Shown in pieces: positions 7,637-16,687 of a stretch of 64,000 bases of DNA. Below the pieces are notes generated by a model. It did not search any database. It saw nothing but the letters and a program-made list of their open reading frames with translations, and had not been told where the DNA came from. Source of the stretch: VGTK01 sp046327915 (GTDB lineage Bacteria > Desulfobacterota > Binatia > UBA12015); NCBI GenBank assembly GCA_046327915.1, contig JAXLXO010000020.1, positions 1 to 64,000 of the forward strand, read 5' to 3'. The position numbers were made by a program, and so were the translations under genes. Each line of letters opens with the position of its first letter. Position 1 is the first letter of the stretch.

Positions 7637-8473
7637 TCAGGAGTAGAGGCGCAGAACCTCGCCGAGACGCTCCTCGATCTTCTCGAGCAGCGGATCGACG
7701 CTCTCCGGAAGGAGGCCGACGCGCTCGGCGACCTCGGGAAGGATCTCGAGCTCCTTGTCGGGCATGCCGGCATACTCCCCGATGCGTCCCGCGAGCACGT
7801 GGCCGAGGTGGACGAAGTCGTAGAGGACGTCCTCGCCGTTCACCGTCGTTCCGGCGTACGCGATCGCGCGCACGATGCGATCGGGGAGACGCCACTCCTG
7901 CGCCACCAGCGCCCCGACCTCTCCCTGGTGCACGCCGAGGATCTCGAGCTCAGCCTCGCGGCTGGTGAGTCCCTGCTCCTTCGCGAGCTCGATCAGCCGC
8001 ATGATCTTCGCGTCGAGGAACTGCGCCATCACGACCTGTCCCAGGTCGTGCAGCAGGGCCGCGGCGAACGCCTCGGACGGAACGCGAACCTTCGTCGTTC
8101 CGTCGAGCATCTCGACCGCGAGCGCCGAGGCGACGAGATGCCGCCACAGCACGCCCTGGCCGAGTCCGTAGCCGGCGATCGGACGCTGCATCTGCTTGCT
8201 CAGTGGTCCGCTCAGCGCGTACGACAGGACGCGTCCGGCGCCGATCTTCAGGATCGCGGCGCGCACGCTCGCGATCGGTGCGCCGGTGCTCAGCGCGGCG
8301 GAGTTCGCGATGCGCAGCAGCCGTCCGGTGAGAACCGGGTCGTACGCGATGATCTGCTCGATCTCGCGCAGCCCGTAGTCTTCGCGGCCCATCGCCGACG
8401 CGAGCCGGCTGACCGTGGGCGGGAGCGGCTCGATTCCGGCGGCCGCCTTGGTGACGAGTACCTGGTCGAGCAT
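7637..8473 (-). CDS. HDOD domain protein
   Basis: A 278-aa protein with an HDOD domain across about residues 10-205: PLPPTVSRLASAM at the start, IANSAALS, RAAILKIGAGRV and AALLHDLGQVVMAQF. HDOD proteins are HD-like domains usually lacking full phosphodiesterase activity, and they scaffold signalling such as type IV pilus or c-di-GMP control. In this copy HDLG replaces a full HD metal set. It is the first gene of the minus-strand group that leads into pdxB, 55 nt upstream of it. Confidence 0.88.
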   Translation of the reverse strand: MLDQVLVTKAAAGIEPLPPTVSRLASAMGREDYGLREIEQIIAYDPVLTGRLLRIANSAALSTGAPIASVRAAILKIGAGRVLSYALSGPLSKQMQRPIAGYGLGQGVLWRHLVASALAVEMLDGTTKVRVPSEAFAAALLHDLGQVVMAQFLDAKIMRLIELAKEQGLTSREAELEILGVHQGEVGALVAQEWRLPDRIVRAIAYAGTTVNGEDVLYDFVHLGHVLAGRIGEYAGMPDKELEILPEVAERVGLLPESVDPLLEKIEERLGEVLRLYS

Positions 8474-8581
8474 TTCATCCCATTCATCGACCCGATTTTT
8501 GTAGGGCTTGAATGAGCGTCCGACCCCGCAGGATTTTGCGCACCCTGTAAATTCGACAGGGCGGACCCGACAACCTCTGAC

Positions 8582-10090
8582 TCAGAAGGCGGCGCGGAAG
8601 AGGTCCGCGAGCGCGCCGTTCGCGTCTGCCTCGGAAAGGTCGTCCGAAGTGCTGGCGAAGAGCCCGAAACGGCCGTCCGGGGTGAGCAGCGGCGCGTCCG
8701 ACACTCCGTCCCCGCCCGCCGACGCCGTCGCCGACGTGCTCGCGAGCAGCGTCACGCCGTCGACCACGTCCCGGCGGTAGACGTCACCGAGCCCGCCGAC
8801 CGGGACCGTCACGAGGTCGGTCGCCCTGCTCGCGAAGAGCACGTAGCGTCCGTCGGCGCTCAGGCTGCCCGCCGTCGACGGCGCGTTCGCGCTGCGGCCG
8901 TTCCCGTTGACGCTGACGATGGTCGTCACGCCGTCGCGGAGGTCGCGCAGGAACACGTCGTCGGTCTCGTTGCGGTCGCCGCCGACGAGGTTCGGCGCAC
9001 GCGAGGTGAACAGCACGTAGCGCCCGCTCGACGACACGCCGAGCGCGACCGACGCGCCGTTGGCCGTCCGCTTGCCGCTCTTGCTGACGCTGACCAGGGT
9101 CGTCGTCCCCTGCCGCAGGTCGCGCAGGAACACGTCCGAGACGTGGTTCTTGTCCGCGGTCACGATGTCGCGCGCGACGCTGGTGAACGCGACGTAGCGT
9201 CCGTTCGGGCTCACGATCGGGCCCCACGAGTCGCCCTTGCCGCCGCCGAGTCCGTCGCGCCCGATGCTCACCAGCGTCGTGGTGCCCGCGTTCAAGTCGC
9301 GCAGGAACACGTCGTTCACCGCGTTGTCGTCGTCGGCGACGAGATCGTTCGCGTTGCTGACGAAGGCCACGATGCGACCACCGGACGTCATCACCGGAGA
9401 GAACGAGCGCCCCGTGCCGCTCGACGAGCCCTGACGGTCGATGCTCACCACGGTCGTCGTGCCGGTCTGGAGGTCGCGCACGAACACGTCCTCCTCGCCG
9501 TTGCCGTCGTTGCCGACGAGATCCTCGGCGACGCTCGAGAACGCGACCCAGCGGCCGTTCGCGCTGATCGACGGCGTTCCCGACGCGCCCGTGCCGCTGC
9601 CCGTACCGTCCTGCTTGACGCTGACCAGCGTCGTCGTGGACGTCTGCAGGTCGCGCACGAACACGTCCTCGGCGCCGTTGCCGTCGTTCCCCACCAGGTC
9701 GTCGGCGGCGCTGGTGAAGACCACCCAGCGTCCGTTGTCCGTCACGGCGGGATCGCGTGACGCGCCGTTCGCGGTGCCGGTGGCGAAGCGATTGACGCTG
9801 ACCAGCGTCGTGATGCCGTCGCGCACGTCGCGAAGGAGGACATCGGTCGCGCCGCCGTTCACGTCGTTCGCGACCAGATTGCGCGCCGTGGTCGCAAAGG
9901 CGACGAAGCGGCCGTTGGGCGTGATCGCCCCCTCGCTCGACGCACCGTTGCCGCTCGATCCGTTCGCGCCGGCACTTGCGAGCACCGCGGCCCGTGCGGA
10001 TCCGCCCGTGGCGAGCACGCCGACGAGAGAGGCGACTGCGATGGCGAGGGACGGCCGCCCGCGGTGGAAGACGGAAGAGAGGAACGACAT
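8582..10090 (-). CDS. Secreted beta-propeller (TolB/WD40-like PD40 repeats)
   Basis: A 502-aa protein with a signal peptide (about residues 11-35, ending ARA) followed by eight tandem repeats of about 55-60 residues, each containing NGRxVAFxS followed by LVxxDxNxxxDVFxRDLxxGxTTLVS. This is the PD40/TolB-like pattern. A DxNxxxD motif in most blades could bind calcium, which is inference. A weak 6-bp hairpin (8543-8561) lies downstream. The ATG at 10090 places the signal peptide correctly; an upstream in-frame start at 10144 adds 18 residues with no signal character. Confidence 0.85.
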   Translation of the reverse strand: MSFLSSVFHRGRPSLAIAVASLVGVLATGGSARAAVLASAGANGSSGNGASSEGAITPNGRFVAFATTARNLVANDVNGGATDVLLRDVRDGITTLVSVNRFATGTANGASRDPAVTDNGRWVVFTSAADDLVGNDGNGAEDVFVRDLQTSTTTLVSVKQDGTGSGTGASGTPSISANGRWVAFSSVAEDLVGNDGNGEEDVFVRDLQTGTTTVVSIDRQGSSSGTGRSFSPVMTSGGRIVAFVSNANDLVADDDNAVNDVFLRDLNAGTTTLVSIGRDGLGGGKGDSWGPIVSPNGRYVAFTSVARDIVTADKNHVSDVFLRDLRQGTTTLVSVSKSGKRTANGASVALGVSSSGRYVLFTSRAPNLVGGDRNETDDVFLRDLRDGVTTIVSVNGNGRSANAPSTAGSLSADGRYVLFASRATDLVTVPVGGLGDVYRRDVVDGVTLLASTSATASAGGDGVSDAPLLTPDGRFGLFASTSDDLSEADANGALADLFRAAF

Positions 10091-10223
10091 CGGGTGGTAC
10101 TCCGGGAAGGACGGCAGCGGTGAGGTTGCGGCCGCGAGCCGCATTGTCCGCCCCGCGTCCGCGCGTGCGCAACCCGAAGTTTGCCATGACGCACCCGCCG
10201 GTGCGAGCCCGCTGGCGGATGCG

Positions 10224-11744
10224 CTAGCTGCGCGACACCGGCAGCGCGAAGCCGAACACGCTGCCCTTCCCCACCTCGGACTGCAGGGAGACGCGGCCGC
10301 CGTGCGCTTCGATCAGCGACTTCACGATCGCCAGCCCGAGCCCGTTGCCCTCGTTCGCCCGGTGCTCGCCGAGCGTCGAGAACTTCCGGAACAGCCTGTC
10401 GTGCAGATTCGCGGGGATTCCGGGCCCGGAGTCGGCGACGCGCACGGCGAGCCAGCCCTCCTCGGCGACCGCCGAGACCCGGACACGCCCGCCGGGCGGC
10501 GTGAACTTGAGCGCGTTCCCGAGCAGGTTCGCGACCGCCTGCTCGAGCCGGATCGCCGACCCCTGCACGTGCGGCAGTCCGCCCGCTGCGTCGAGCTCGA
10601 GGGCCACGTCCTTGCGGCGGGCGGCGGCTTCGCTGGCCGCGACCACCGCGCGCAGCACCGGCTCGACGTCCATGTCCTCGAACTCCGCCGCGAGACCCAT
10701 CTCGATGCGGCCGACGTCGAGCACGTTGTCGATCAGCGCGCGCATGCGGTGGATCGCGTCGAGGATCTCGCGCGCGACGCTGCGATCGTCCTCCTCGAGC
10801 TGCGGCAGATCGGCGAGCAGCCACGCGTTGCCCTGGATCACGCCGAGCGGCGCGCGCAGGTCGTGCGCGACGTGCGCGACGAACTCGCTCTTCAGCGCGT
10901 CGAGGTGCTTGAGCGTGGTGATGTCGTGCATGCCGAGGACCTTTCCTCCACCCGGCAGTTCGGACAGGGCGCAGTCGAACACGCGCCCGTCGGACAGCGC
11001 GAGCTCGCGCGAGATCGGCGGCGTCGCCGCGTAGAGGGGCGCCAGCACGCGATCCGCGACCTCCGCCACTGCCGTGCCGGCGGCGTCCGGGCCCAGTGCG
11101 AGCACGCGCTCGGCCGCCGGATTGACGCGCACGATCCGGTCGTCGGCATCGCTCTCGACGATGGCGTCCTGCGCGCTCGCGATCACCGCGGCGAGACGCG
11201 CCCGCTCGCGCAGCACCTCCTCGTGATGCGACGCGTTCTCGATCGCAACCGCGGCCTGCGCGGCGATCGCCTCGAGCAGCTCGAGATCGGATGCGTCGAA
11301 CGCGTCCGGCTGCCGGTGCATCATGGTGACGATCCCGACCACGCGCTCCTGCCGCAGCAGCGGCGCCGCCATGGCCGAGCGCGTGACCAGCTTGTCGTCG
11401 GGCAGGAAGTGCCAGCGCGGGTCGTTCAGCGTGTCGGCGATCAGGGCCGCGCCGCGCTCGCGGAACACCCAGCCCGCGAGGCCCTCGCGCATCACCGCGT
11501 CGACGATGGGCCGGCCGACCCGCGCCGGGACGTCGCCGCGCGCGAGGATGCTGCGCGTCACCCGGCCGACCGCGTCGAGCTGGAAGATGCTGCCGGCATC
11601 GGCTGCGACCGCGCGCACGGTGGTCTCGAGAACCTTTCCGAGCACCGCCTCGAGGTCGAGCGTCGAGGCGAACCGGCGCGTGACCTCGTACAGGACGTGC
11701 ACCCGGTCCCGGCTCGCGGACGCGCTGGATTTCGCGGTCGACAT
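10224..11744 (-). CDS. GAF-PAS hybrid sensor histidine kinase
   Basis: A 506-aa soluble kinase. A GAF domain lies at about residues 20-165, a PAS segment at about 175-270 (IVESDADDRIVRVNPAAERV), an HisKA H-box FVAHVAHDLRAPLGVIQG near 290, and HATPase_c to the end with N box (AVANLLGNALKF), G1 (VADSGPGIP) and G2 (GNGLGLAIVKSLIE). It has no membrane segment, so it senses a cytoplasmic signal. No response regulator is adjacent. The ATG at 11744 is preferred; upstream in-frame sequence overlaps the plus-strand gene at 12015 and lacks domain character. Confidence 0.88.
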   Translation of the reverse strand: MSTAKSSASASRDRVHVLYEVTRRFASTLDLEAVLGKVLETTVRAVAADAGSIFQLDAVGRVTRSILARGDVPARVGRPIVDAVMREGLAGWVFRERGAALIADTLNDPRWHFLPDDKLVTRSAMAAPLLRQERVVGIVTMMHRQPDAFDASDLELLEAIAAQAAVAIENASHHEEVLRERARLAAVIASAQDAIVESDADDRIVRVNPAAERVLALGPDAAGTAVAEVADRVLAPLYAATPPISRELALSDGRVFDCALSELPGGGKVLGMHDITTLKHLDALKSEFVAHVAHDLRAPLGVIQGNAWLLADLPQLEEDDRSVAREILDAIHRMRALIDNVLDVGRIEMGLAAEFEDMDVEPVLRAVVAASEAAARRKDVALELDAAGGLPHVQGSAIRLEQAVANLLGNALKFTPPGGRVRVSAVAEEGWLAVRVADSGPGIPANLHDRLFRKFSTLGEHRANEGNGLGLAIVKSLIEAHGGRVSLQSEVGKGSVFGFALPVSRS

Positions 11745-12014
11745 GGCCGTCGGGCGGGACTCTACACGTGGAGATGGCGGCCCAAAAGGCGGCGTGCGGC
11801 GCCCGACCACGATGGTGGAATGTTCCGGCAACATCGCGCGCCATTTGCAATCGGCACACGGCCGCGGGCGCGCGTCCCCGCCCCCGCTCTCCCCGCGACG
11901 TGGCATCGATCTCGCACCGTCGCGGCAGCACGCCACGGGGATGGCGTGGCCGCCGGGAGCCCCGCGGCGATCCGGCCTGACGCGACGGCCGACGTCGAAC
12001 GAAGGATTCGGACG

Positions 12015-12341
12015 ATGAACATGAGCCTGCTGGGAGTCCTGCTCGTGGGCGCGCTGGGCGTCTGCACGTCGGTGACCGCGGTGCTCGCCTACGCGAGCGT
12101 CACGCGCGAGGCGCGCTGCCGCAGGCGCCGCAGTCAGCTGCGGCTCGTGGTCGGCGCTGGCGCGTCGCCGCAGCCGACGCACGACGCGCGGCGGCCGCGC
12201 ATCCGGCCGGTCGACGACCGCCGCGAGGAGATCGTGTCCTGGGATCCGCTGCCGGTCACGCAGTGGACGCCGCCGCGCCCGCACGAGCCCGGCTGGCGCG
12301 CCTCCGCCGAGCGGGAGCCGGAGCCCTCGCCCGCCGCCTGA
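12015..12341 (+). CDS. Small single-pass membrane protein
   Basis: A 108-aa protein with an N-terminal membrane helix (about residues 4-26) followed by a strongly basic stretch and a Pro/Arg/Glu-rich tail. No family is recognised. AAGGA (12002-12006) is 8 nt before the ATG. It stops 3 nt before the convergent TonB receptor stop. The open frame could be longer by chance in this GC-rich DNA, so the gene itself is only moderately certain. Confidence 0.5.
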   Translation: MNMSLLGVLLVGALGVCTSVTAVLAYASVTREARCRRRRSQLRLVVGAGASPQPTHDARRPRIRPVDDRREEIVSWDPLPVTQWTPPRPHEPGWRASAEREPEPSPAA

Positions 12342-12344
12342 CGG

Positions 12345-14477
12345 TCACAGCCGGGCTGCGATGGTGACGCCGCCGTAGACGCTGATGCCGGGCGCGGGCT
12401 CGTAGAAGCGTCCGCCGAGAGCGTTCAGGCGCACCGTCGCGGCGTACGAGGCGTCCGCGAGATTCTGCACGCCGACGAACGGCGACACGCGCACCGGACC
12501 GACGTCGCGCTCGAGACCGAAGCGCAGATTCACCAGCGGATAGCCGCGTGCGCGCGCGTCGTTCGCGTCGTCGACGAAGTACCCGCCGACGAAGAACGCC
12601 TCGAGCGCGACGAAGGCGCCCTCGGGGCGACGCCAGGCGATCTGCTGGTACGCCTGCCACGGCGGGATGCCCGGCTCGTCGTTGCCGTCGAAGGTTCCGC
12701 CCGGTGTCGCGTAACGAACATAGCGCGCATCGATCGCGGTGAACGACGCGGTCCAGTCGACGTCGCCTCCGCCCACCGTGCCGAGCCACGGCGTCAGCCG
12801 GGCCTGCGCGTCGAGCTCGACGCCGTAGCGGCGCGAGCTGCCGGCGTTGCGGAATGCGGTGCGGCCCGATGGCGCCTCGTACGGGACGAGCTCGTCGTCG
12901 ACGTCGAGCACGTACGCCGCGATCCCCGCCGAGAGCTCGTCGGGTCGTCCGGCGCGCGCGCCGATCTCCCACGTGGTCGATCCCTGCGGCGCGATTGCGG
13001 CGTTCAGCCCCGCCCCGTCCGGGTTCGCGAGCTCGGTCGTCGTCGGCACCTGGAACGCGGTGCCGACGTTCACGTACGCCGACAGCCACGGCAGCGCGGT
13101 CCACAGGACGCCACCCGCCGGACTCCAGCGTCCGAAGGTTCGTGAGCCGTCGCCCTCGCCACGCGGGTACGCGACGTCCACCGCGAACGCGACGTCGTCG
13201 TAGCGCACGCCGCCGGAGATCTGGACGTCGTCGGTGACGAACAGCGCCTCGCGAACGTAGACGCCGATGCCCTGCACCGTCTCGCGCTCGCTCGTGCCGA
13301 GCGTGCCGCGCGCGCCGGCGTCGTTCGCCCAGCGTCGCCGGACGTCGTCCTGTCCCTGCGCGTCGAGCCCGACGGTCAGCGTCTGCGCGAGGCCGGCGAG
13401 CGGCTGCGTCAAGTCGTAGCGCAGCCCGCCGCCGGGGCTGGTGCGATGGAATGCGACCGCGCCGTCGCCGCTCCGCGGGAGGATCGGCTGCCGCGAGTCG
13501 AAGTCGCGGTAGAGCATGTACGCGTATGCCGACAGCGCATGCGGCCCCGTGCGGTGCTCGATCACGGCGCCGACCCGTCCCTGCTGCGTCGCCTCGCCCG
13601 CGTCGAGCGCGACGTTGAGGTCGCGCGCCTGGCGCGGATTCGCGTGCGCCTGCTGCCACGTGAGCCCGCCGGGATCCTGCGCCAGCGGACCGTCGAAGGC
13701 GTTCGCGAGCAGCGTGACGCGCGTCGCGTCGCCGGGCGTCCAGCGCAGCTTCGCGTTCAGCGTGCCGTCGTACGCGGCGGCGTGGTCGCGGAATCCCGCA
13801 ATGCTGAAGTACGAGCCCTGCACGAACGCGCCGACGTCACCGGCGACCGCACCGCCCTTCAGCGACGTCTTGAGAAGGCCGTACGATCCGGCGAGCGTGC
13901 GCGACTCGACCGTCGGCACGTCGGGCGGGTCCTCGGTGAAGAGCTGGATCACGCCGCCCGACGCGTTGCCGTACAGCGACGACGCGGGTCCGCGCAGGAC
14001 CTCGATGCGCGCGATCGATTCGAGGTCGACGTCGCTCAGCTCGGTCTGCCCGTCGGGCAGCGTCTCGGGCAGGCCGTCGAGGATCACGCGGATCTCGCGG
14101 ATGCCGAACGCGGCGCGCGTCCCGAAGCCGCGGATCTGGATGCGCGGGCCCTGCGCCTGATTGCCCGCGTCCTGCACGAACGTTCCCGGAACGCGGTTCA
14201 GCGGCTCGGACAGGCTGGCCGTCGGACGCGCCTCCTGGATCGCGCGCTGGTCCACGACGGAGACCGCGGCCGGGACGTCACGCAGCGAGGTCGGCGCGCG
14301 CGTGGCGGTGACGACGGTCGCGTCGAGCTGCAGCGGCGACGACGTCGCACCGGTGTCGTCGGCAGGGATCGCCGGCGCAGCGTCCTGCGCAACCGCGCAG
14401 CTCGGCCGCAGCGCGAACACGACGACCACGACGACGGCGACGAGCGCGGCGCGCGGCATGGCGGGAGTTGAGCGCAT
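12345..14477 (-). CDS. TonB-dependent outer-membrane receptor
   Basis: About 710 aa. A signal peptide (residues about 8-30) is followed by a TonB box-like segment near LDATVVTATRAPTSLRDVP, a plug domain (about 50-160) with RIQIRGFGTR, VILDGLPETLPDGQTE and IEVLRGPASSLYGNASGGVI, and a 22-strand-type barrel ending in SVYGGVTIAARL. The overall make-up resembles siderophore/iron-type receptors (FecA/FhuA-like). The substrate is unknown. Starts at 14492, 14477 or 14459 are all possible; 14477 gives a normal signal peptide. ExbB/ExbD that could power it are encoded at 52-53 kb. Confidence 0.9.
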   Translation of the reverse strand: MRSTPAMPRAALVAVVVVVVFALRPSCAVAQDAAPAIPADDTGATSSPLQLDATVVTATRAPTSLRDVPAAVSVVDQRAIQEARPTASLSEPLNRVPGTFVQDAGNQAQGPRIQIRGFGTRAAFGIREIRVILDGLPETLPDGQTELSDVDLESIARIEVLRGPASSLYGNASGGVIQLFTEDPPDVPTVESRTLAGSYGLLKTSLKGGAVAGDVGAFVQGSYFSIAGFRDHAAAYDGTLNAKLRWTPGDATRVTLLANAFDGPLAQDPGGLTWQQAHANPRQARDLNVALDAGEATQQGRVGAVIEHRTGPHALSAYAYMLYRDFDSRQPILPRSGDGAVAFHRTSPGGGLRYDLTQPLAGLAQTLTVGLDAQGQDDVRRRWANDAGARGTLGTSERETVQGIGVYVREALFVTDDVQISGGVRYDDVAFAVDVAYPRGEGDGSRTFGRWSPAGGVLWTALPWLSAYVNVGTAFQVPTTTELANPDGAGLNAAIAPQGSTTWEIGARAGRPDELSAGIAAYVLDVDDELVPYEAPSGRTAFRNAGSSRRYGVELDAQARLTPWLGTVGGGDVDWTASFTAIDARYVRYATPGGTFDGNDEPGIPPWQAYQQIAWRRPEGAFVALEAFFVGGYFVDDANDARARGYPLVNLRFGLERDVGPVRVSPFVGVQNLADASYAATVRLNALGGRFYEPAPGISVYGGVTIAARL

Positions 14478-14586
14478 CGCCGCGCGGGGCACCAGAGACG
14501 ACGCGTCGCAGCTCGCGTGTCGATCGCGGCCCTTCCCGAACGACCAACGGACGTCTACGGCCCGTGAACGGGAGAAGGAGAAGCCG

Positions 14587-14952
14587 ATGAAGTACCTGCT
14601 GCTGGCGTACGGCGACCGGAAGAAGGTGGAGGCGCTTTCGAAGGAGGAGTTCGAGGCGATCGTGGCCCGTTGCCGTGTGCACGACGACGCGTTTCGCGGG
14701 ACGGGTCAGGTGGTCGCCGTCGACAGCCTCGAGTGGGACAGCGTCACGATCCGTCCGCGCAACGGCAAGCCGACCGTCACCGACGGTCCGTTCGCCGAGG
14801 TCAAGGAGCTGGTCGGCAGCGTCCTCGTGATCGAGGCGCGCGACCTGAACGACGCGATCCGCGTCGCATCGCTGCACCCGGCGGCGAATCTCGGCGAGGA
14901 CCTGGGCTGGGGCATCGAACTCCGGCCGGTCGCCGGCGGCTGCCATCAGTAG
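14587..14952 (+). CDS. YCII-related (DGPF) domain protein
   Basis: A 121-aa protein starting MKYLLLAYGDRKK and carrying VTDGPFAEVKELVGSVLVIE, the hallmark of the YCII/DGPF family, whose genes often lie next to ECF sigma factors. No sigma factor gene is adjacent here. The reaction is unknown; the family fold is a ferredoxin-like dimer. A purine-rich GGAGAAGGAGAAG site precedes the ATG by the usual distance. Confidence 0.88.
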   Translation: MKYLLLAYGDRKKVEALSKEEFEAIVARCRVHDDAFRGTGQVVAVDSLEWDSVTIRPRNGKPTVTDGPFAEVKELVGSVLVIEARDLNDAIRVASLHPAANLGEDLGWGIELRPVAGGCHQ

Positions 14953-14975
14953 GCGGCGGCCGGCGGAGGAAGAGG

Positions 14976-15050
14976 CGTCCCCGACGGGATTTGAACCCGT
15001 GTTACCGACGTGAAAGGCCGGTGTCCTTGGCCGAGCTAGACGACGGGGAC
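14976..15050 (-). tRNA. tRNA-Glu (anticodon TTC)
   Basis: A cloverleaf can be drawn on the minus strand: a 7-bp acceptor stem, anticodon stem CCGGC/GTCGG (one G-U) with loop CTTTCAC and anticodon TTC, and a T arm with loop TTCAAAT. The discriminator is G at 14976 and CCA is not encoded. A second isoacceptor, CTC, lies at 28904. Confidence 0.93.
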
Positions 15051-15114
15051 CGAAGTCCACGTCGGTACTAGCCGCCGCGCCCGCTCGCAAGGGAGCTCTG
15101 TCCCGCAACGAGAG

Positions 15115-15147
15115 AGGGCCGGCCGCCTCCACGAGGCGACCGGCCCT
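15115..15147 (-). terminator. Hairpin downstream of DUF1329 gene
   Basis: A 14-bp stem (15115-15128 with 15134-15147, one mismatch) and a 5-nt loop begin 24 nt past the DUF1329 stop codon on the minus strand. No T-run follows, so the hairpin may be a terminator or a 3'-end stabiliser. Confidence 0.55.
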
Positions 15148-15171
15148 TCAGCACGACGATCCGCGCGACGG

Positions 15172-16587
15172 CTACTTGCCGCTGCGCACCACGCGATCGG
15201 TCTCGAAGATCGCGTCCGGAATGTCGATGTAGTACTCGGTCGGGTTCACCGGCATGCCGGTGACCGTGGCGCGGTCGAGCTTGTAATTGACCGAGTAGCC
15301 GGCGTTGCCGCCGCCGCCCGTCCGGACGTAGCCGGGCTCGCCGTCGACCTTGGTGACCGCGAACGCAGGCAGCGCGTAGTTGACGAGCGCGTTGCCCTTC
15401 CAGTCGTACTTGTTCTTCCAGTAGCCGCGGCCCGTCTCCTTGTCGAGGTAGAGGACCTGCTTGCCGAAGAGGTAGTACGGGTTCTTCGGAACGGCCTCGA
15501 CGATCCACACCGGACGCGGCACCAGTGCCCACTGGATCGGAGCCCAGGCGACGAGACCGTCACCCTTCGTCCAGTTGACGCACTTGCCGGCCTCCTTGAG
15601 CGTCGACGAGCACTCGGACGGGATCAGCTGGTACTCGGGCGAGATCAGCTGCCAGCCGACGTCGGTCGAGTCGATCAGATCCGAGATCGGCGTGCCGGGC
15701 TGGATCTTCTTGATCGGCGAGCCGTTCTCGAGCATCGGCCGGTCGAAGTGCGCGAGCACCGTGCCCTCGCCCACCAGCTTGAACTCGAAGTCCTCGGGCT
15801 TGCCGTCGAAGTACGGGCCGTCGTCGAGCGAGATGTCCGAGCCGAGCAGACCGTCCGAGCGGTTCGCCGGGTTGATCGGACGCACGCGGCGCAGCGCGGG
15901 AACGTACGTCCACGCCTGGTCCTGCTTGTCGCCGTCACGGTAGCGCCAGTTGAGATTGACGATGCCGTTGACGTCCGCCGGCTCCTTCACGACGCCGATG
16001 GTGCGCGACAGGATGTTCAGCGGGTTCTCGCCGATCCGCTGCTGGAAGAACGGCGTCTGGCCGTCGTAGTACTTGAACGTCACGTCGGTCGCGATGCGGC
16101 GCAGCAGTCCGTCGCGCGACACCCAGTTGACCGGCGAGTTCGTGTGGAAGCCGCCCTCCCAGTAGAGGGTGTAGAACCAGTTCCAGATCAGCTTCTGGCC
16201 GGCCTTGGGATCCTTCGGGTCGATGTCGGGGAACGGCTGACCGGTGATGATCGCCGGGCGCTTGCCGTCCTCCTTCGCGACGACGGTGCCGTGCTCGTCG
16301 ATGTCGAACTTGCCGCGGTTCTTCTCCGACGCGGCCTTGAGGTTCGGATCGACGACGCTCTTGTTGACCGCCTCGAGCTTGATGATCGGGTTCGCGTACT
16401 CGCCCTTCTTGTAGAACTCCAGGATCTCGTCGGGCATCAGGCCCTTGCCGATCTCCCAGTTGTCCTTCGAGAGCACGGTGCCCGACGGCACCTCGTCGAT
16501 CGACGCCGCGTGCGCCGACTGCGCGACCGTCAGCGCGAGCCCCAGCAGCGTGGCCTGCACGGCGCGACGGAACCTCACCTGTTGCAT
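15172..16587 (-). CDS. DUF1329 periplasmic/outer-membrane-associated protein
   Basis: A 471-aa protein with a signal peptide (about 1-28, ending SAHA) followed by the DUF1329 domain over the rest: DNWEIGKGLMPDEILEFYKKGEY, then WTYVPALRRVRPI and a C-terminal YWKNKYDWKGN segment. DUF1329 proteins have a LolA-like fold prediction and are usually paired with DUF1302 barrels and RND-type pumps in hydrophobic-compound transport. Here the DUF1302 gene lies 100 nt upstream on the same strand. GGAAAGGAAAA precedes the ATG. Confidence 0.9.
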   Translation of the reverse strand: MQQVRFRRAVQATLLGLALTVAQSAHAASIDEVPSGTVLSKDNWEIGKGLMPDEILEFYKKGEYANPIIKLEAVNKSVVDPNLKAASEKNRGKFDIDEHGTVVAKEDGKRPAIITGQPFPDIDPKDPKAGQKLIWNWFYTLYWEGGFHTNSPVNWVSRDGLLRRIATDVTFKYYDGQTPFFQQRIGENPLNILSRTIGVVKEPADVNGIVNLNWRYRDGDKQDQAWTYVPALRRVRPINPANRSDGLLGSDISLDDGPYFDGKPEDFEFKLVGEGTVLAHFDRPMLENGSPIKKIQPGTPISDLIDSTDVGWQLISPEYQLIPSECSSTLKEAGKCVNWTKGDGLVAWAPIQWALVPRPVWIVEAVPKNPYYLFGKQVLYLDKETGRGYWKNKYDWKGNALVNYALPAFAVTKVDGEPGYVRTGGGGNAGYSVNYKLDRATVTGMPVNPTEYYIDIPDAIFETDRVVRSGK

Positions 16588-16687
16588 GAATTTTCCTTTC
16601 CGGACCGAAGTGGGGCGCCGCCAGGTGGCGGCACCAGGCTACATCCTGCTCCCGCCCCCGCGAAGGGGTCAAATCGTCAGATGATCG

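Noticed and set aside
9143..9760. Periodic repeated DNA of about 180 bp
   Set aside because: It is fully explained by the protein repeats of the beta-propeller gene; arms diverge at the DNA level, so it is not a CRISPR or mobile repeat.
9441..12341. A 966-aa plus-strand open frame
   Set aside because: It is antisense to the propeller and kinase genes and lacks any domain; only its last 108 residues (from 12015) look like a gene.
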